Below, piece by piece: positions 35,223 through 44,772 of a DNA stretch of 64,000 nt. The notes beneath the pieces were generated by a model. That model was not told the origin of the DNA. It saw only the letters and a program-made list of their open reading frames with translations, and searched no databases. The DNA lies in the NCBI GenBank assembly GCA_905221195.1, contig CAJNCF010000002.1:186001-250000 (forward strand), read 5' to 3'. Position 1 is the stretch's first letter; the number at the start of each line of letters is the position of its first letter. Source of the DNA: a bacterium. Its GTDB lineage: Bacteria; Bacillota; Bacilli; Lactobacillales; Streptococcaceae. The translations under genes were made by a program, and so were the position numbers.

Positions 35223-35263
35223 TGCTTGAATTTAGAAAAAATCGGAAGAATACTCCTCCGATT

Positions 35264-36004
35264 TTATTTTGTCTGAGTTTGGACATAGTGGGCAATAACA
35301 TCTGATGTGTACTGGGCTGTTCCTGGGCCAAATTTGTCAATGTTTTCCTTAAACTCTGGATTATAGACATAGCCTTTTCCAATATGACCAAAGACCTCGA
35401 TAGAGCAGTCAAATCCATAAGTACGGATGGCTTGCAAGAGTTTGCCTGCTTCTTCTTGGTTTTCAGAAGCTGTTATCGGTAGACCAGCTTGAAGATTTTG
35501 TGCCAAGGCTTGAAAAACTTGGTTAAAGGCAGCCGTAGCCTCGTCTTCGTGACCTTTTTGGCGTTCGAGGGCTTGATCCATGACTTCTTGTCCATACTTC
35601 TCTACCGCTTCTTGGTGGTATTTTTGATGGTCTTCGTAGTTAAATCCAGCAAATTTCTCTTGAATGCTCATTTCTCTTTCTCCTTTTTGTTCTTGAATGG
35701 TTCTCTGCAAGGTGGAAATCAAGGTATCCAGATGTTGTCTTTCTCGAGTTAGATACTCCAACTGCCTGGTCAGATGGGGCAATAAATCAGTCCTTTCTTC
35801 CTTTAATAGCTCTGCTATTTTTTCTAAAGAAAAACCTAGATATTTGTAATAAAGAATGACCTGAAGTCGCTCCAAATCCTCCTGACTGTAGGTTCGATAG
35901 CCGTTTCCTGACTTTAAGGGGACTAAGAGTCCTATCTTGTCGTAGTGGTGCAGGGTCTTGACAGAAACACCTGAAAGCTGGGCAGCTTCTTTTATATGAT
36001 ACAT
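35264..36004 (-). CDS. MerR family regulator with TipAS domain
   Basis: The 246-residue protein has an N-terminal MerR winged helix (VSVKTLHHYDKIGLLVP, NGYRTYSQEDLERLQVI), a dimer helix about residues 75-115, and a C-terminal TipAS-type domain (KFAGFNYEDHQKYHQEA... and FGPGTAQYTSDVIAHY). TipAS domains bind thiopeptide and other hydrophobic drugs. Its own promoter has a 19-bp spacer with a dyad, as required for MerR-type twisting activation. The adjacent NSS gene is divergent. Confidence 0.92.
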   Translation of the reverse strand: MYHIKEAAQLSGVSVKTLHHYDKIGLLVPLKSGNGYRTYSQEDLERLQVILYYKYLGFSLEKIAELLKEERTDLLPHLTRQLEYLTRERQHLDTLISTLQRTIQEQKGEREMSIQEKFAGFNYEDHQKYHQEAVEKYGQEVMDQALERQKGHEDEATAAFNQVFQALAQNLQAGLPITASENQEEAGKLLQAIRTYGFDCSIEVFGHIGKGYVYNPEFKENIDKFGPGTAQYTSDVIAHYVQTQTK

Positions 36005-36016
36005 AATTTCCTCCTT

Positions 36017-36121
36017 ATACTCAATGAAAATTAAAGAGCAAACTAGGAAGCTAGCCGCAGGCTGTACTTGAGTACGGTAAGGCGACGCTGACGTGGTTTG
36101 AATTTGATTTTCGAAGAGTAT
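36017..36121 (-). repeat. BOX element, short AC form
   Basis: The 105-bp copy lacks the boxB module: after the boxC end it passes directly via GGCTGTACTTGAGTACGG to boxA and ends GATTTTCGAAGAGTA. It lies in the MerR leader between its promoter and its start codon. Confidence 0.9.
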
Positions 36122-36130
36122 TACAATGAT

Positions 36131-36161
36131 AGTATAACCCCTCCCCTTAGGTCAGAGTCAA
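36131..36161 (-). promoter_or_regulatory. MerR-type promoter with 19-bp spacer
   Basis: -35 TTGACT (plus 36156-36161) and -10 TATACT (plus 36131-36136) are 19 bp apart, with an imperfect dyad ACCCCTCCCCTTAGGTCAGAG between them. This is the hallmark of promoters activated by MerR proteins. Confidence 0.75.
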
Positions 36162-36210
36162 GCGTTTTTGCGAAATTTTTTAACTTTATCATAACATGAA
36201 AATGGTTTTC

Positions 36211-36239
36211 TTGACAGACCTTAGAAAACATGATAGGAT
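36211..36239 (+). promoter_or_regulatory. Promoter of the NSS symporter gene
   Basis: TTGACA (36211-36216), 17-bp spacer and TAGGAT (36234-36239) preceded by TGA (extended -10). A leader of about 100 nt follows. Confidence 0.65.
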
Positions 36240-36345
36240 AGTCAAGTCTATCAATCAAAAGAAAGGCTCATTTTGAGTACTGATGAGGCTATTTGCCAAG
36301 GGCAGTAGCTTTTTCTTTTGTAATACTAATTTTAGGAGTTTAACT

Positions 36346-37686
36346 ATGTCTGAAAAATCGCAATGGGGTTCTAAACTGGGCTTTATCCTAGCATCTGCTG
36401 GTTCAGCCATCGGACTTGGTGCCGTTTGGAAATTCCCCTACATGACTGCTGCTAACGGTGGAGGAGGCTTTTTACTAGTCTTTCTCATCTCCACTATTCT
36501 AATCGGTTTCCCCCTACTGCTTGCTGAGTTTGCCCTCGGCCGTAGTGCTGGCGTTTCAGCAATCAAAACCTTTGGAAAACTTGGCAAGAATAGCAAATAC
36601 AATTTTATCGGTTGGATCGGTGCCTTTGCCCTTTTTATCCTCTTATCTTTCTACAGTGTTATTGGAGGATGGATTCTGGTTTATCTGGGGATTGAGTTTG
36701 GGAAATTGTTCCAGCTTGGTGGAACAGGTGATTATGCTCAATTATTTACTTCAATCATTTCAAATCCAGCCATTGCCCTAGGAGCTCAAGCGGTCTTTAT
36801 CCTGTTGAATATCTTCATTGTATCACGTGGGGTTCAAAAAGGGATTGAAAGAGCTTCTAAGGTCATGATGCCTCTACTCTTTATCATCTTTGTTGTCATC
36901 ATCGGGCGCTCTCTCAGCTTGCCAAATGCCATGGAAGGTGTTCTTTACTTCCTCAAACCAGACTTTTCAAAACTGACCAGCGCTGGTCTCCTCTATGCTC
37001 TGGGACAATCTTTCTTTGCCCTCTCACTAGGGGTTACAGCCATGCTGACCTATGCCTCCTACTTGGACAAGAAAACCAATCTGGTCCAGTCAGGGATTTC
37101 CATCGTAGCCATGAACATTTCGGTATCCATCATGGCGGGACTAGCCATTTTCCCAGCCATGTCAGCTTTCAACATCCAGTCTGAAGGGGGACCAAGCCTG
37201 CTCTTTATCGTCTTGCCTCAACTCTTTGACAAGATGCCTTTTGGAACCATTTTCTACATCCTTTTCCTCTTACTCTTCCTCTTTGCGACGGTCACTTCTT
37301 CTGTCGTGATGCTGGAAATTAATGTGGGGAATATCACTGATCAGGACAACAGTCAGCGTGCCAAGTGGAGTGTGATTTTAGGAATCTTGACCTTTGTCTT
37401 TGGAATTCCTTCAGCCCTTTCTTACGGCGTTATGGCGGATGTTCATATCTTTGGGAAGACCTTCTTTGACGCTATGGATTTCTTGGTTTCCAATCTTCTC
37501 ATGCCATTTGGAGCTCTCTGCCTTTCACTCTTTACAGGCTACATTTTTAAGAAGTCTCTAGCCATGGAGGAACTCCATCTTGATGAAAGAACCTGGAAAC
37601 AAGGACTTTTCCAAGTCTGGCTCTTCCTTCTTCGTTTTATCATTCCTATCATCATCATTGTGGTCTTTATCGCCCAATTTATGTAA
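36346..37686 (+). CDS. Sodium:neurotransmitter symporter (NSS) family amino acid transporter
   Basis: The start at MSEKSQWGSKLGFILASAG (ATG 36346, behind TAGGAGTTT) gives 446 residues. The longer reading from 36283 has no ribosome site. The family signature GSAIGLGAVWKFPYMTAANG lies in membrane segment 1, and about eleven segments follow. Bacterial members import aromatic or branched amino acids with sodium; the substrate here is unknown. It is divergent from the MerR gene and convergent with manA. Confidence 0.92.
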   Translation: MSEKSQWGSKLGFILASAGSAIGLGAVWKFPYMTAANGGGGFLLVFLISTILIGFPLLLAEFALGRSAGVSAIKTFGKLGKNSKYNFIGWIGAFALFILLSFYSVIGGWILVYLGIEFGKLFQLGGTGDYAQLFTSIISNPAIALGAQAVFILLNIFIVSRGVQKGIERASKVMMPLLFIIFVVIIGRSLSLPNAMEGVLYFLKPDFSKLTSAGLLYALGQSFFALSLGVTAMLTYASYLDKKTNLVQSGISIVAMNISVSIMAGLAIFPAMSAFNIQSEGGPSLLFIVLPQLFDKMPFGTIFYILFLLLFLFATVTSSVVMLEINVGNITDQDNSQRAKWSVILGILTFVFGIPSALSYGVMADVHIFGKTFFDAMDFLVSNLLMPFGALCLSLFTGYIFKKSLAMEELHLDERTWKQGLFQVWLFLLRFIIPIIIIVVFIAQFM

Positions 37687-37690
37687 TCAA

Positions 37691-37721
37691 AAAGGACTTG
37701 AGTAATGAACTCAGGCCCTTT
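37691..37721. terminator. Bidirectional terminator between the NSS gene and manA
   Basis: AAAGGaC.TTGAGT/ACTCAgGCCCTTT stem with A and T flanks, placed 5 bp after the NSS stop and 6 bp after the manA stop. Confidence 0.8.
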
Positions 37722-37726
37722 CTTTT

Positions 37727-38671
37727 TTATGGATGGCTAACAATCAATTCCAAATCTTGTCCTTCTAGGATCCAAGCTTCAACATCACTTGGAAGAATAA
37801 AGTGGCTTCCTTTTTGGATTGGATAATTTTTCCCGTCAACAGTTAGTTGACCTTGACCAGCTAAGACGCTGAACAAGCTGTAGTCAGCTGTCTTTTCGAA
37901 GTCAACTTTTCCAGTGATTTCCCACTTGTAAACTGCGAAGAAATCATTAGATACAAGTAAAGTTGAACGTAAATCATCCGCTTTGACAGTCACAGGACGG
38001 CTATTGGCAGGCTCTCCAATGTTCAAAACATCGATAGATTTTTCAAGGTGAAGTTCACGCAAGTTGCCCTTGTCATCCTTGCGGTCAAAGTCATAGACAC
38101 GGTAGGTGGTATCGCTAGACTGCTGGGTTTCAAGGATCAAGATGCCTGCACCGATGGCGTGCATGGTACCACTTGGTACGTAGAAGAAATCTCCAGCCTT
38201 GACAGGCACTTTTGTCAGCAAGGCATCCCAGTTCTTGTCCTCGATTTGCTGGCGGAGTTCTTCTTTGGATTTAGCATTGTGGCCGTAGATAATCTCAGAA
38301 CCTTCATCCGCTGCGATAATGTACCAGCACTCTGTTTTCCCTAGCTCGCCTTCATGTTCTAAACCATAGGCATCATCTGGGTGAACTTGGACACTGAGCC
38401 AGTCGTTGGCATCGAGAATCTTGGTCAAGAGTGGAAATACAGGCTCAGGACGATTGCCAAACAATTCACGATGCTCTGCATACAAAGTAGCTAGGTCTGT
38501 TCCCTCAAAACGACCATTAGCAACTTTAGAGACACCATTTGGATGGGCTGAGATGGCCCAATATTCTCCGATTTTCTCACTTGGGATATCATAGCCAAAC
38601 TCATCACGTAGCTTGGTTCCACCCCAGATTTTTTCTTGCATAACTGATTTTAAAAATAATGGTTCTGACAT
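37727..38671 (-). CDS. manA: Mannose-6-phosphate isomerase, class I
   Basis: ManA interconverts mannose 6-phosphate and fructose 6-phosphate with zinc. The 314 residues are the short Gram-positive form. Zinc ligands appear in SVQVHPDDAYGLEHEGELGK and TECWYIIAA, and the second active-site half in FYVPSGTMHAIGAG. It allows growth on PTS-imported mannose. It ends at a shared terminator. Confidence 0.95.
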   Translation of the reverse strand: MSEPLFLKSVMQEKIWGGTKLRDEFGYDIPSEKIGEYWAISAHPNGVSKVANGRFEGTDLATLYAEHRELFGNRPEPVFPLLTKILDANDWLSVQVHPDDAYGLEHEGELGKTECWYIIAADEGSEIIYGHNAKSKEELRQQIEDKNWDALLTKVPVKAGDFFYVPSGTMHAIGAGILILETQQSSDTTYRVYDFDRKDDKGNLRELHLEKSIDVLNIGEPANSRPVTVKADDLRSTLLVSNDFFAVYKWEITGKVDFEKTADYSLFSVLAGQGQLTVDGKNYPIQKGSHFILPSDVEAWILEGQDLELIVSHP

Positions 38672-38711
38672 TTTATTCTCCCGACTAATTTTTCTTCCCT
38701 CATTATAGCAA

Positions 38712-38738
38712 AAAAAGAGTTCGAATTGAACTCTTTTT
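38712..38738 (-). terminator. Terminator between the VOC gene and manA
   Basis: AAAAAGAGTTC, loop GAATT, GAACTCTTTTT, perfect 11-bp stem, followed by T on the minus strand. Confidence 0.85.
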
Positions 38739-38833
38739 AATATCTTATAAAGTAGGGAGAAGATTTTGTAAAAATAGTGAACAAATCCCTTCTTATGCTA
38801 TAACTTTTGTTGGCGATCAAAGTCTACTATGCC

Positions 38834-39181
38834 CTATTTCATACGATAAAAATCAATCACTAGACCAGCAGGGCCTTTAACAAGCAAGGAATCTGTTCCC
38901 CAATCCGTTTCACAAGGGCCGTGTAAAATCTCGACACCGATCTCTTTTAACCGTTGGTAATTCTGGTCTACATCCTCAACCTCGATATGAATAATGATTC
39001 CTGACTGAAAAACTTCCAAAGGAATCAAATGATTTTGGGACAACATCAGACAGTGACTGCCAATCGTAAACTGAGCAAAACTGTCATCAACATAATCGGA
39101 CTTTTTATCCAAAATACGCTCCAAGTCAGCACAGACTTGGGGAACATCTGAAACGATAATATCTAATTGATTTAAATTCAT
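38834..39181 (-). CDS. Small VOC (glyoxalase/bleomycin-resistance fold) protein
   Basis: The 115-residue protein has the beta-alpha-beta-beta-beta repeats of the VOC fold, with FQSGIIIHIEVEDVDQNYQRL and the C-terminal DSLLVKGPAGLVIDFYRMK. Metal-binding residues of true glyoxalase I are not clearly conserved, so the activity is unknown. It starts 15 bp downstream of the spxB terminator and has no clear promoter of its own; some read-through of spxB is possible. Confidence 0.82.
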   Translation of the reverse strand: MNLNQLDIIVSDVPQVCADLERILDKKSDYVDDSFAQFTIGSHCLMLSQNHLIPLEVFQSGIIIHIEVEDVDQNYQRLKEIGVEILHGPCETDWGTDSLLVKGPAGLVIDFYRMK

Positions 39182-39195
39182 TTACTATCCTCCAT

Positions 39196-39223
39196 AAAAA
39201 GACCGGATTGCTCCGATCTTTTT
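39196..39223 (-). terminator. spxB terminator
   Basis: AAAAAGAcCGGA, loop TTGC, TCCGaTCTTTTT, bidirectional in form; 17 bp after the spxB stop. Confidence 0.85.
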
Positions 39224-39239
39224 AAGTTCCACGAAGGAA

Positions 39240-41015
39240 TTATTTAATTACGCGTGATTGCAAACCTTCTTCTTCCAAGAAGAGACGGAATGGTACGAGT
39301 TCTTCTGCTTCGTATTTTTCCTTGAAGGCTTTGATTGCTTCTTCTGAGTGAAGTTTTGGATCCAATTCAAGTACTTCTACTGGAAGTGGACGGTGTGGAG
39401 TGATGCGAGCATCGATAACAACAGTTTTACCTTCTTTGTTCAATTTAACAGCTTCTGCAACAACTGCATCGATGTCTTCGATACGGTCAACTGTAAATCC
39501 AACAGCTCCTTGAGCTTCAGCGATTTTCGCATAGTCAGCATTAGGGAAGTCACAACCAAACAAGTGTTTGTTTGTGTCTTCGTATTTGTCCTTGATGAAG
39601 GCATATTTACCATTTGAGAAGACAACATTGATAACTGGAAGGTCGTATTGAACGTTTGTGATAACGTCTGGGTAGCACATGTTGAATGCACCGTCACCCA
39701 TGATGTTCCATACTTGGCGATCTGGATTGTCTTTCTTAGCAGCGATACCACCAGGAAGGGCAATACCCATTGTCGCAAAGAGTGGAGATGTACGCCACAT
39801 GTTCTTAGGTGTCATGTGAAGGTGACGAGTAGATGTTTGAGTAGTGTCACCTACGTCGATTGAGTAGATAGCGTCTTGATCAGCATGTTTGTTGATTGCA
39901 TTGTAAACTTGATACAATTGCAATTCACCCTCAGTTTTACCTTCGATTTTGTTCATGTAATCACGCCAGTTTTGGTTGTTCTTAACGTTTGCACGCCACC
40001 ATGGAGTAGACTCAACTGGATTCACTTTGTCAAGGATTGCTTTCGCTGCTTGACCAGCATCACCAAGGATTGAAGCGTCTAGGGCATGACGTTTACCAAG
40101 TTTGTAAGGGTCGATATCGACTTGGATGAATTTTTCAGTGTTCTTGAATGCTTCGTAAACTTCAGCAAATGGGAAGTTTGAACCAAGGAAAAGAACTGTG
40201 TCTGCTTCAAAGACCACTTCGTTGGCTGGTTTCCAACCAACACGGTAAGCAGAACCTGTCAAACCTTCATAGTTCCATTCAAAGGCTTCAAAGTTTTTAC
40301 CAGTTGTGATGATTGGTGCTTTGATTTTACGTGACAATTCAGTAATCACTTCACCAGCTTTAACACCACCGTAACCAGCATAGATAACTGGACGTTCAGC
40401 ATTGTTCAAGATTTCAACAGCTTTGTTGATTTCAACTTCGTTCAAAGCAGGAGCGATGAATGAACGCTCGTATGAACCTGAACCGTAGTATGAGTTTTCG
40501 TCGATTTCTTGGAAACCGAAGTTTACTGGGATTTCAACAACAGCTGGACCTTTTTTAGAAACTGCAGCACGGCAAGCTTCGTCAATAACTTTTGGCAATT
40601 GCTCAGCGTAAGCTACACGTTTGTTGTATACAGCGATACCGTTGTACATTGGGTTTTGGTTCAATTCTTGGAAAGCATCCATGTTCAATTCGTTAACTGG
40701 ACGTGATCCAAGGATTGCTAGGAATGGAGTGTTATCCATAGCTGCATCGTAAACACCGTTAATCAAGTGAGTCGCACCTGGACCACCTGAACCAACTGCA
40801 ACCCCGATTGAGCCGCCGAATTTAGCTTGCATAACCGCTGCAAGAGCACCTGTTTCTTCGTGGCGAACTTGCAAGAAACGGATATCTTTGTCTTCAGCCA
40901 AAGCGTCCATCAATGAGCTGAGTGTTCCTGATGGGATACCGTAGATTGTGTCTACGCCCCATGTCTTCAATACATTAAGCATTGCTGCAGATGCAGTAAT
41001 TTTCCCTTGAGTCAT
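39240..41015 (-). CDS. spxB: Pyruvate oxidase SpxB (H2O2 producing)
   Basis: SpxB converts pyruvate, phosphate and O2 to acetyl phosphate, CO2 and H2O2, using thiamin-PP, FAD and Mg2+. The 591 residues are the pneumococcal length. The N-terminal ThDP-binding domain has the conserved Glu in [13 protein letters not shown], the FAD domain is central, and the C-terminal [11 protein letters not shown]...[11 protein letters not shown] is the ThDP-Mg motif. It is the main H2O2 source of the mitis group and depends on thiamin from the thi genes in this window. Two cre-like sites lie upstream. Confidence 0.98.
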   Translation of the reverse strand: MTQGKITASAAMLNVLKTWGVDTIYGIPSGTLSSLMDALAEDKDIRFLQVRHEETGALAAVMQAKFGGSIGVAVGSGGPGATHLINGVYDAAMDNTPFLAILGSRPVNELNMDAFQELNQNPMYNGIAVYNKRVAYAEQLPKVIDEACRAAVSKKGPAVVEIPVNFGFQEIDENSYYGSGSYERSFIAPALNEVEINKAVEILNNAERPVIYAGYGGVKAGEVITELSRKIKAPIITTGKNFEAFEWNYEGLTGSAYRVGWKPANEVVFEADTVLFLGSNFPFAEVYEAFKNTEKFIQVDIDPYKLGKRHALDASILGDAGQAAKAILDKVNPVESTPWWRANVKNNQNWRDYMNKIEGKTEGELQLYQVYNAINKHADQDAIYSIDVGDTTQTSTRHLHMTPKNMWRTSPLFATMGIALPGGIAAKKDNPDRQVWNIMGDGAFNMCYPDVITNVQYDLPVINVVFSNGKYAFIKDKYEDTNKHLFGCDFPNADYAKIAEAQGAVGFTVDRIEDIDAVVAEAVKLNKEGKTVVIDARITPHRPLPVEVLELDPKLHSEEAIKAFKEKYEAEELVPFRLFLEEEGLQSRVIK

Positions 41016-41073
41016 AATGATAACTCTCCTTCAAATATTTTTAAATCTACTAAAAAAGGTTTCATATAATTTT

Positions 41074-41086
41074 TGAAAACGTTTCA
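41074..41086. promoter_or_regulatory. cre-like palindrome 1 upstream of spxB
   Basis: TGAAAACGTTTCA, a near-palindromic CcpA-type site 59 bp upstream of the spxB start. Confidence 0.5.
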
Positions 41087-41174
41087 GTAAATTTTACTCT
41101 ACTAATTTATCACATTTCGTTCGACTTTTCTAAGAATCTGCTCAGAAGTTCCTATTCTCTATTACAGTACAGTT

Positions 41175-41188
41175 TGAAAACGTTTTTA
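41175..41188. promoter_or_regulatory. cre-like site 2 upstream of spxB
   Basis: TGAAAACGTTTTTA, about 100 bp from the first cre-like site. It matches the cre core but not the 3' end. Confidence 0.4.
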
Positions 41189-41202
41189 GTTTCTGTTTTA
41201 TA

Positions 41203-41355
41203 ATACTCAATGAAAATTAAAGAGCAAACTAGGAAACTAGCCGCAGGTTGCTCAAAACACTGTTTTGAGGTTGTGGATAGAACTGACGGAGTCAGTTACA
41301 TATATCTACGGCAAGGCGACGTTGACGTGGTTTGAATTTGATTTTCGAAGAGTAT
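41203..41355 (-). repeat. BOX element, full length, between copA and spxB
   Basis: The 153-bp copy starts ATACTCAATGAAAATTAAAG and ends GATTTTCGAAGAGTA. The boxA part CTACGGCAAGGCGACGTTGACG is nearly identical to the BOX-A1R typing sequence. Confidence 0.92.
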
Positions 41356-41356
41356 A

Positions 41357-41378
41357 AAAAGCGAGCAAGCCCGCTTTT
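41357..41378 (-). terminator. copA terminator
   Basis: AAAAGCG, GAGCAAGCCC-type loop, CGCTTTT, overlapping the copA stop codon. Confidence 0.75.
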
Positions 41379-43620
41379 AGTCTATTTTACTAAAGTTCAA
41401 CAGAAGCGAACTGGTCAGAACGGAGACAGAACTAAAGGCCATAGCTAGACCTGCCAGTTCTGGATTGAGGGCCAGTCCAACACCTGAAAAGACTCCTGCT
41501 GCAATCGGAATTCCAGCGACATTGTAGATAAAGGCCCAGAAAAGATTGAGCAGAATTCGATTAAAGGTTTTCTTACTCATGTCAAAGGCACGAACCACTC
41601 CTAGGAGGTTATTGGTTGTCAAGACCAAATCTGCTGACTCGATGGCGATATCTGTTCCAGCTCCCATGGCAATCCCCACATCCGCTACACTGAGGGCAGG
41701 AGCATCATTGATACCGTCCCCAACAAAGGCTACCTTGCCTGACTGTTGCAGTTTATGGATTTCATGGGCTTTTTCTTCTGGCAAGACACCTGCAATGACC
41801 TCTTCAATTCCGATCTGATCGGCGATAGCACGCGCTACACCAGCATTGTCTCCTGTCAGCATGACTGTTTTAAGGCCTCGTTTTTTCAACTGACTGATGG
41901 CTAGCTTAGCATTTTCCTTAGGAATATCTTGCAGAGCAAGCAAGCCTTTGATTTCATTGTCAACAGCCAAGAACACAACTGTCTTAGCTTCTTTTTCTAG
42001 TTCTTCTAGTTTTTCTTGATAAATGCTAGAAATATCCATGCCATCCAGCATTTTAGCATTTCCAAGCAAAACTTGTTTTCCATTGATTTGCCCTGAAACA
42101 CCTTTTCCGTGCAAGGCTTGGAAATTTTCCACAGTGTGAAGCTCAAGTCCAGCTTCACTCGCTCGTTTCACAACGGCCTCAGCCAGTGGGTGTTGTGAAG
42201 CTTCTTCCAAGGAAGCTGCCAATCCAAGCACTTCTACTTCGTCGCCGATGATATCTGTTACCACAGGTTTCCCTTCCGTCAAAGTTCCAGTCTTATCAAA
42301 GACAAGAGTTTGGACTTTCTGGATTTCCTGTAGAACCATTCCATTTTTGAGGAGAACTCCCATCTTGGCACTGCGTCCTGTCCCCACCATAAGGGCTGTC
42401 GGTGTTGCAAGTCCCAATGCACAAGGACAGGCAATAATCAAAACAGCCACCCCATAGAGAAGAGAAGAGACAAAGCTAGCTCCAAGCACGACTACACTAT
42501 CCCTGAGCAAGACAAACCATACCCAAAAGGTCACAATCCCTAAAATGACAACTGCAGGGACAAAAATCCCGGAAATCTTATCCGTCAAGTCCTGAATCGG
42601 TGCTCGGCTGGTCTGAGCTTTCTTCACAAAATCCACAATCTGTGCCAAGACAGTTTCTGAACCAACTTTTTCTGCCCTAAAAATAAGCGTTCCACTATTA
42701 TTGATGGTTGAACCAATGACCGTATCTCCAACTGTCTTGTCCACAGGCAGACTCTCACCTGTCACCATGGATTCATCAATACTAGAGATACCTTCCACTA
42801 CGACCCCATCAACTGCAATCTTTTCTCCAGGTCGCACTCGAATCAGGTCGCCTACCTTGACTTGGTCCAAGGGGACTTGAACATAGCTATCCTCACGCAA
42901 AACTTCTGCTGTTTTGGCCTGCAAGTCCAGCAACTTCTCCACAGCTTGGGAAGTGTTTTTCCGCATTTTTTCCTCAAAAACGGCTCCCAAAAGAACGAAG
43001 AAGAGGATAAATCCAGCACTTTCAAAGTAAACGGGGAGACCAGCGAAGAGGGCAACTAAGCTATAGAAATAGGCCACTAGGGTTCCCAGCGCCACCAAGG
43101 TATCCATGTTGGCATTGTGCTTTTTAAAACTAGCCCAAGCACTTTGGATATAAGGACCACCTGCTACTAGCATAATCGGTGTTGTGGCTAAAAAGGTGCC
43201 CCAACGCATGACTTGGTGACTAATTCCTCCTGTCGACATCCCAATCATGAGAATCACAAGAGGCACAGTAAAGATACTGGTAATCCAAAAACGCTGTAAA
43301 AGTGATAGAGATTTTCGAGTCTTCTCAACAACTGTATAACTTCCTTTTTGCATCTTCATACCACAAGAAAATTCATGTTGGCCTAATTCTTGAGGTGTAA
43401 AACGAATGACTTTCTCCTCATCTACGCCGATTGGTTCCAAGATGCCTTCTTCTTCAAAAAGAATTTCCTTATAACAGTTTGAAGGCGTTGTACGATGAAA
43501 TGTAATCTCAGCTGGAATCCCTTTTTGAAGCTGGATATGGGCTGGATTATAGCCTTTGTCTGCCGTGATACGGATTTTTTGAACACCATTTTCAAGACTT
43601 GCTTTTACAATTTCAGTCAT
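41377..43620 (-). CDS. copA: Copper-exporting P1B-type ATPase CopA
   Basis: CopA pumps Cu+ out of the cell. The 747 residues have an N-terminal cupredoxin-like domain ([13 protein letters not shown]) instead of the common ferredoxin-like CxxC metal domain, as known for pneumococcal CopA. They also have eight membrane segments, the CPC motif in [12 protein letters not shown], the phosphorylation motif [17 protein letters not shown] and [11 protein letters not shown]. It is the last gene of copY-cupA-copA. Confidence 0.97.
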   Translation of the reverse strand: MTEIVKASLENGVQKIRITADKGYNPAHIQLQKGIPAEITFHRTTPSNCYKEILFEEEGILEPIGVDEEKVIRFTPQELGQHEFSCGMKMQKGSYTVVEKTRKSLSLLQRFWITSIFTVPLVILMIGMSTGGISHQVMRWGTFLATTPIMLVAGGPYIQSAWASFKKHNANMDTLVALGTLVAYFYSLVALFAGLPVYFESAGFILFFVLLGAVFEEKMRKNTSQAVEKLLDLQAKTAEVLREDSYVQVPLDQVKVGDLIRVRPGEKIAVDGVVVEGISSIDESMVTGESLPVDKTVGDTVIGSTINNSGTLIFRAEKVGSETVLAQIVDFVKKAQTSRAPIQDLTDKISGIFVPAVVILGIVTFWVWFVLLRDSVVVLGASFVSSLLYGVAVLIIACPCALGLATPTALMVGTGRSAKMGVLLKNGMVLQEIQKVQTLVFDKTGTLTEGKPVVTDIIGDEVEVLGLAASLEEASQHPLAEAVVKRASEAGLELHTVENFQALHGKGVSGQINGKQVLLGNAKMLDGMDISSIYQEKLEELEKEAKTVVFLAVDNEIKGLLALQDIPKENAKLAISQLKKRGLKTVMLTGDNAGVARAIADQIGIEEVIAGVLPEEKAHEIHKLQQSGKVAFVGDGINDAPALSVADVGIAMGAGTDIAIESADLVLTTNNLLGVVRAFDMSKKTFNRILLNLFWAFIYNVAGIPIAAGVFSGVGLALNPELAGLAMAFSSVSVLTSSLLLNFSKID

Positions 43621-43629
43621 ATCATTCTC

Positions 43630-44001
43630 CTATTCTACAATCATCTTGCCGTGCATCATATTCATGCCACAAGAGAAACCATACTCTCCAGCCTGCTCAG
43701 GCGTGATTTCCACTACATACTCTTCACCCATTGGCAGGTCCGCATGTACACCAAAATCTGGAAAAACAATTTGGTCCAAACATGGTGAAGGATCCTTGCG
43801 GTCAAAGACAATGCGGGCCGGCACTGACTTCTTGAGGATAATCAACTCAGGCGTATAGCCCCCCATGACTTCCACTCGAATCTCTTGGTAGCCCTTTTTT
43901 TGCTGGGCCTTTTGTCCAGATTTTTCAGGCTTTTTGAAAAACCAAAACAAGATAAAGGCGATAAGGGCAATACAAATAATGGTTACAATACTATTTAACA
44001 T
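43630..44001 (-). CDS. cupA: Copper chaperone CupA (membrane-anchored cupredoxin)
   Basis: The 123-residue protein has one N-terminal membrane segment (about residues 5-22) and a cupredoxin domain with binding residues in SPCLDQIVF and CGMNMMHGKM. In pneumococcus CupA holds two Cu+ ions and passes them to CopA. The CopA N-terminal domain is its homologue. It lies 9 bp before copA. Confidence 0.95.
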   Translation of the reverse strand: MLNSIVTIICIALIAFILFWFFKKPEKSGQKAQQKKGYQEIRVEVMGGYTPELIILKKSVPARIVFDRKDPSPCLDQIVFPDFGVHADLPMGEEYVVEITPEQAGEYGFSCGMNMMHGKMIVE

Positions 44002-44011
44002 GACGTCTCCT

Positions 44012-44413
44012 TTACATACAATTACATTTTACTTCTGTTACAGCGCTTGATTTCTTCTCAGAAATCACAGCTTCCAAGTCTTCCAAGTCAGCTTGAGTAA
44101 AATCACACTCAGCAATCAAATCAGCCAACAAGTTCTTAATCCTACGGGAACAAACCTTGTCCTTGATATCTTGGACAAGCAAATCCCGACTTTGGTCCAA
44201 AGTTAAAAGGGCTGAATAGACAAAGAACTTGCCTTCTTTTTTCCTCGTCAGACACTCTTTCTCAACCAAACGAGCCAAAAGAGTTTGAATGGTTGACTTG
44301 GACCAGTCGAACCGCTCCGCCAGAACCCTGATCAAATCTGTACTGGTCTGTTCGCCCTGCATCCAAATAATCTTCATGACCTGCCATTCTGCATCTGAAA
44401 TCTGCATAATCAC
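44012..44413 (-). CDS. copY: Copper-responsive repressor CopY
   Basis: The 133-residue BlaI/CopY-type winged-helix repressor begins MIMQISDAEWQVMKIIW. The C-terminal end is EVKCNCM, a single CxC motif, shorter than the CxCxxxxCxC of Enterococcus CopY; additional Cys occur in KVCSRR and ECDFT. Cu+ release from DNA opens the operon. Two cop boxes flank its promoter. Confidence 0.95.
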   Translation of the reverse strand: MIMQISDAEWQVMKIIWMQGEQTSTDLIRVLAERFDWSKSTIQTLLARLVEKECLTRKKEGKFFVYSALLTLDQSRDLLVQDIKDKVCSRRIKNLLADLIAECDFTQADLEDLEAVISEKKSSAVTEVKCNCM

Positions 44414-44423
44414 ACCTCCTAAA

Positions 44424-44477
44424 ATCTACATTTGTCGATTACGGTTATTAGTATACTCCTATAATCTACATTTGTCA
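44424..44477 (-). promoter_or_regulatory. cop promoter bracketed by two cop boxes
   Basis: TCTACATTTGTC occurs at about 44424-44435 and 44464-44475, each matching the cop-box core TACANNTGTA-like KACANNTGTM. -35 TTGACA (plus 44472-44477) and -10 TATACT (plus 44449-44454) are 17 bp apart. The upstream box covers the -35. Confidence 0.88.
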
Positions 44478-44596
44478 ACTATAAAATTAATCTTTTCTTT
44501 GAAAAATTGAATTTTAAGCATATAATACAGGATTTGCAGTCAAATCTTACTATATAAACTATAAAAATATGCTATACTAAAGAAAAAAGAAAACAA

Positions 44597-44680
44597 CCAC
44601 TAGGGGTGCGTAAAGCTGAGATTAACAACTGTTAGACCCTTTGACTCAATCTAGGTAATGCTAGCTGATGGAAGTGGAAA
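44597..44680 (+). promoter_or_regulatory. TPP riboswitch upstream of thiD
   Basis: The order CTAGGGGTGC, GCTGAGA, ACCCTT, AATCTAGGTAATGCTAGC and GGAAG follows the THI-box consensus, including the conserved GCTGAGA bulge. Thiamin-PP binding would lower thiD expression. About 90 nt separate it from the thiD start. Confidence 0.93.
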
Positions 44681-44772
44681 TGATAATGGGGACTAGCAGT
44701 CTTCTATTGCCTTTCTAAAACAGACTAGCTTGTTCTTAAGAATACAAACTTCAGTTGGTTGGGAGGTTTTAG

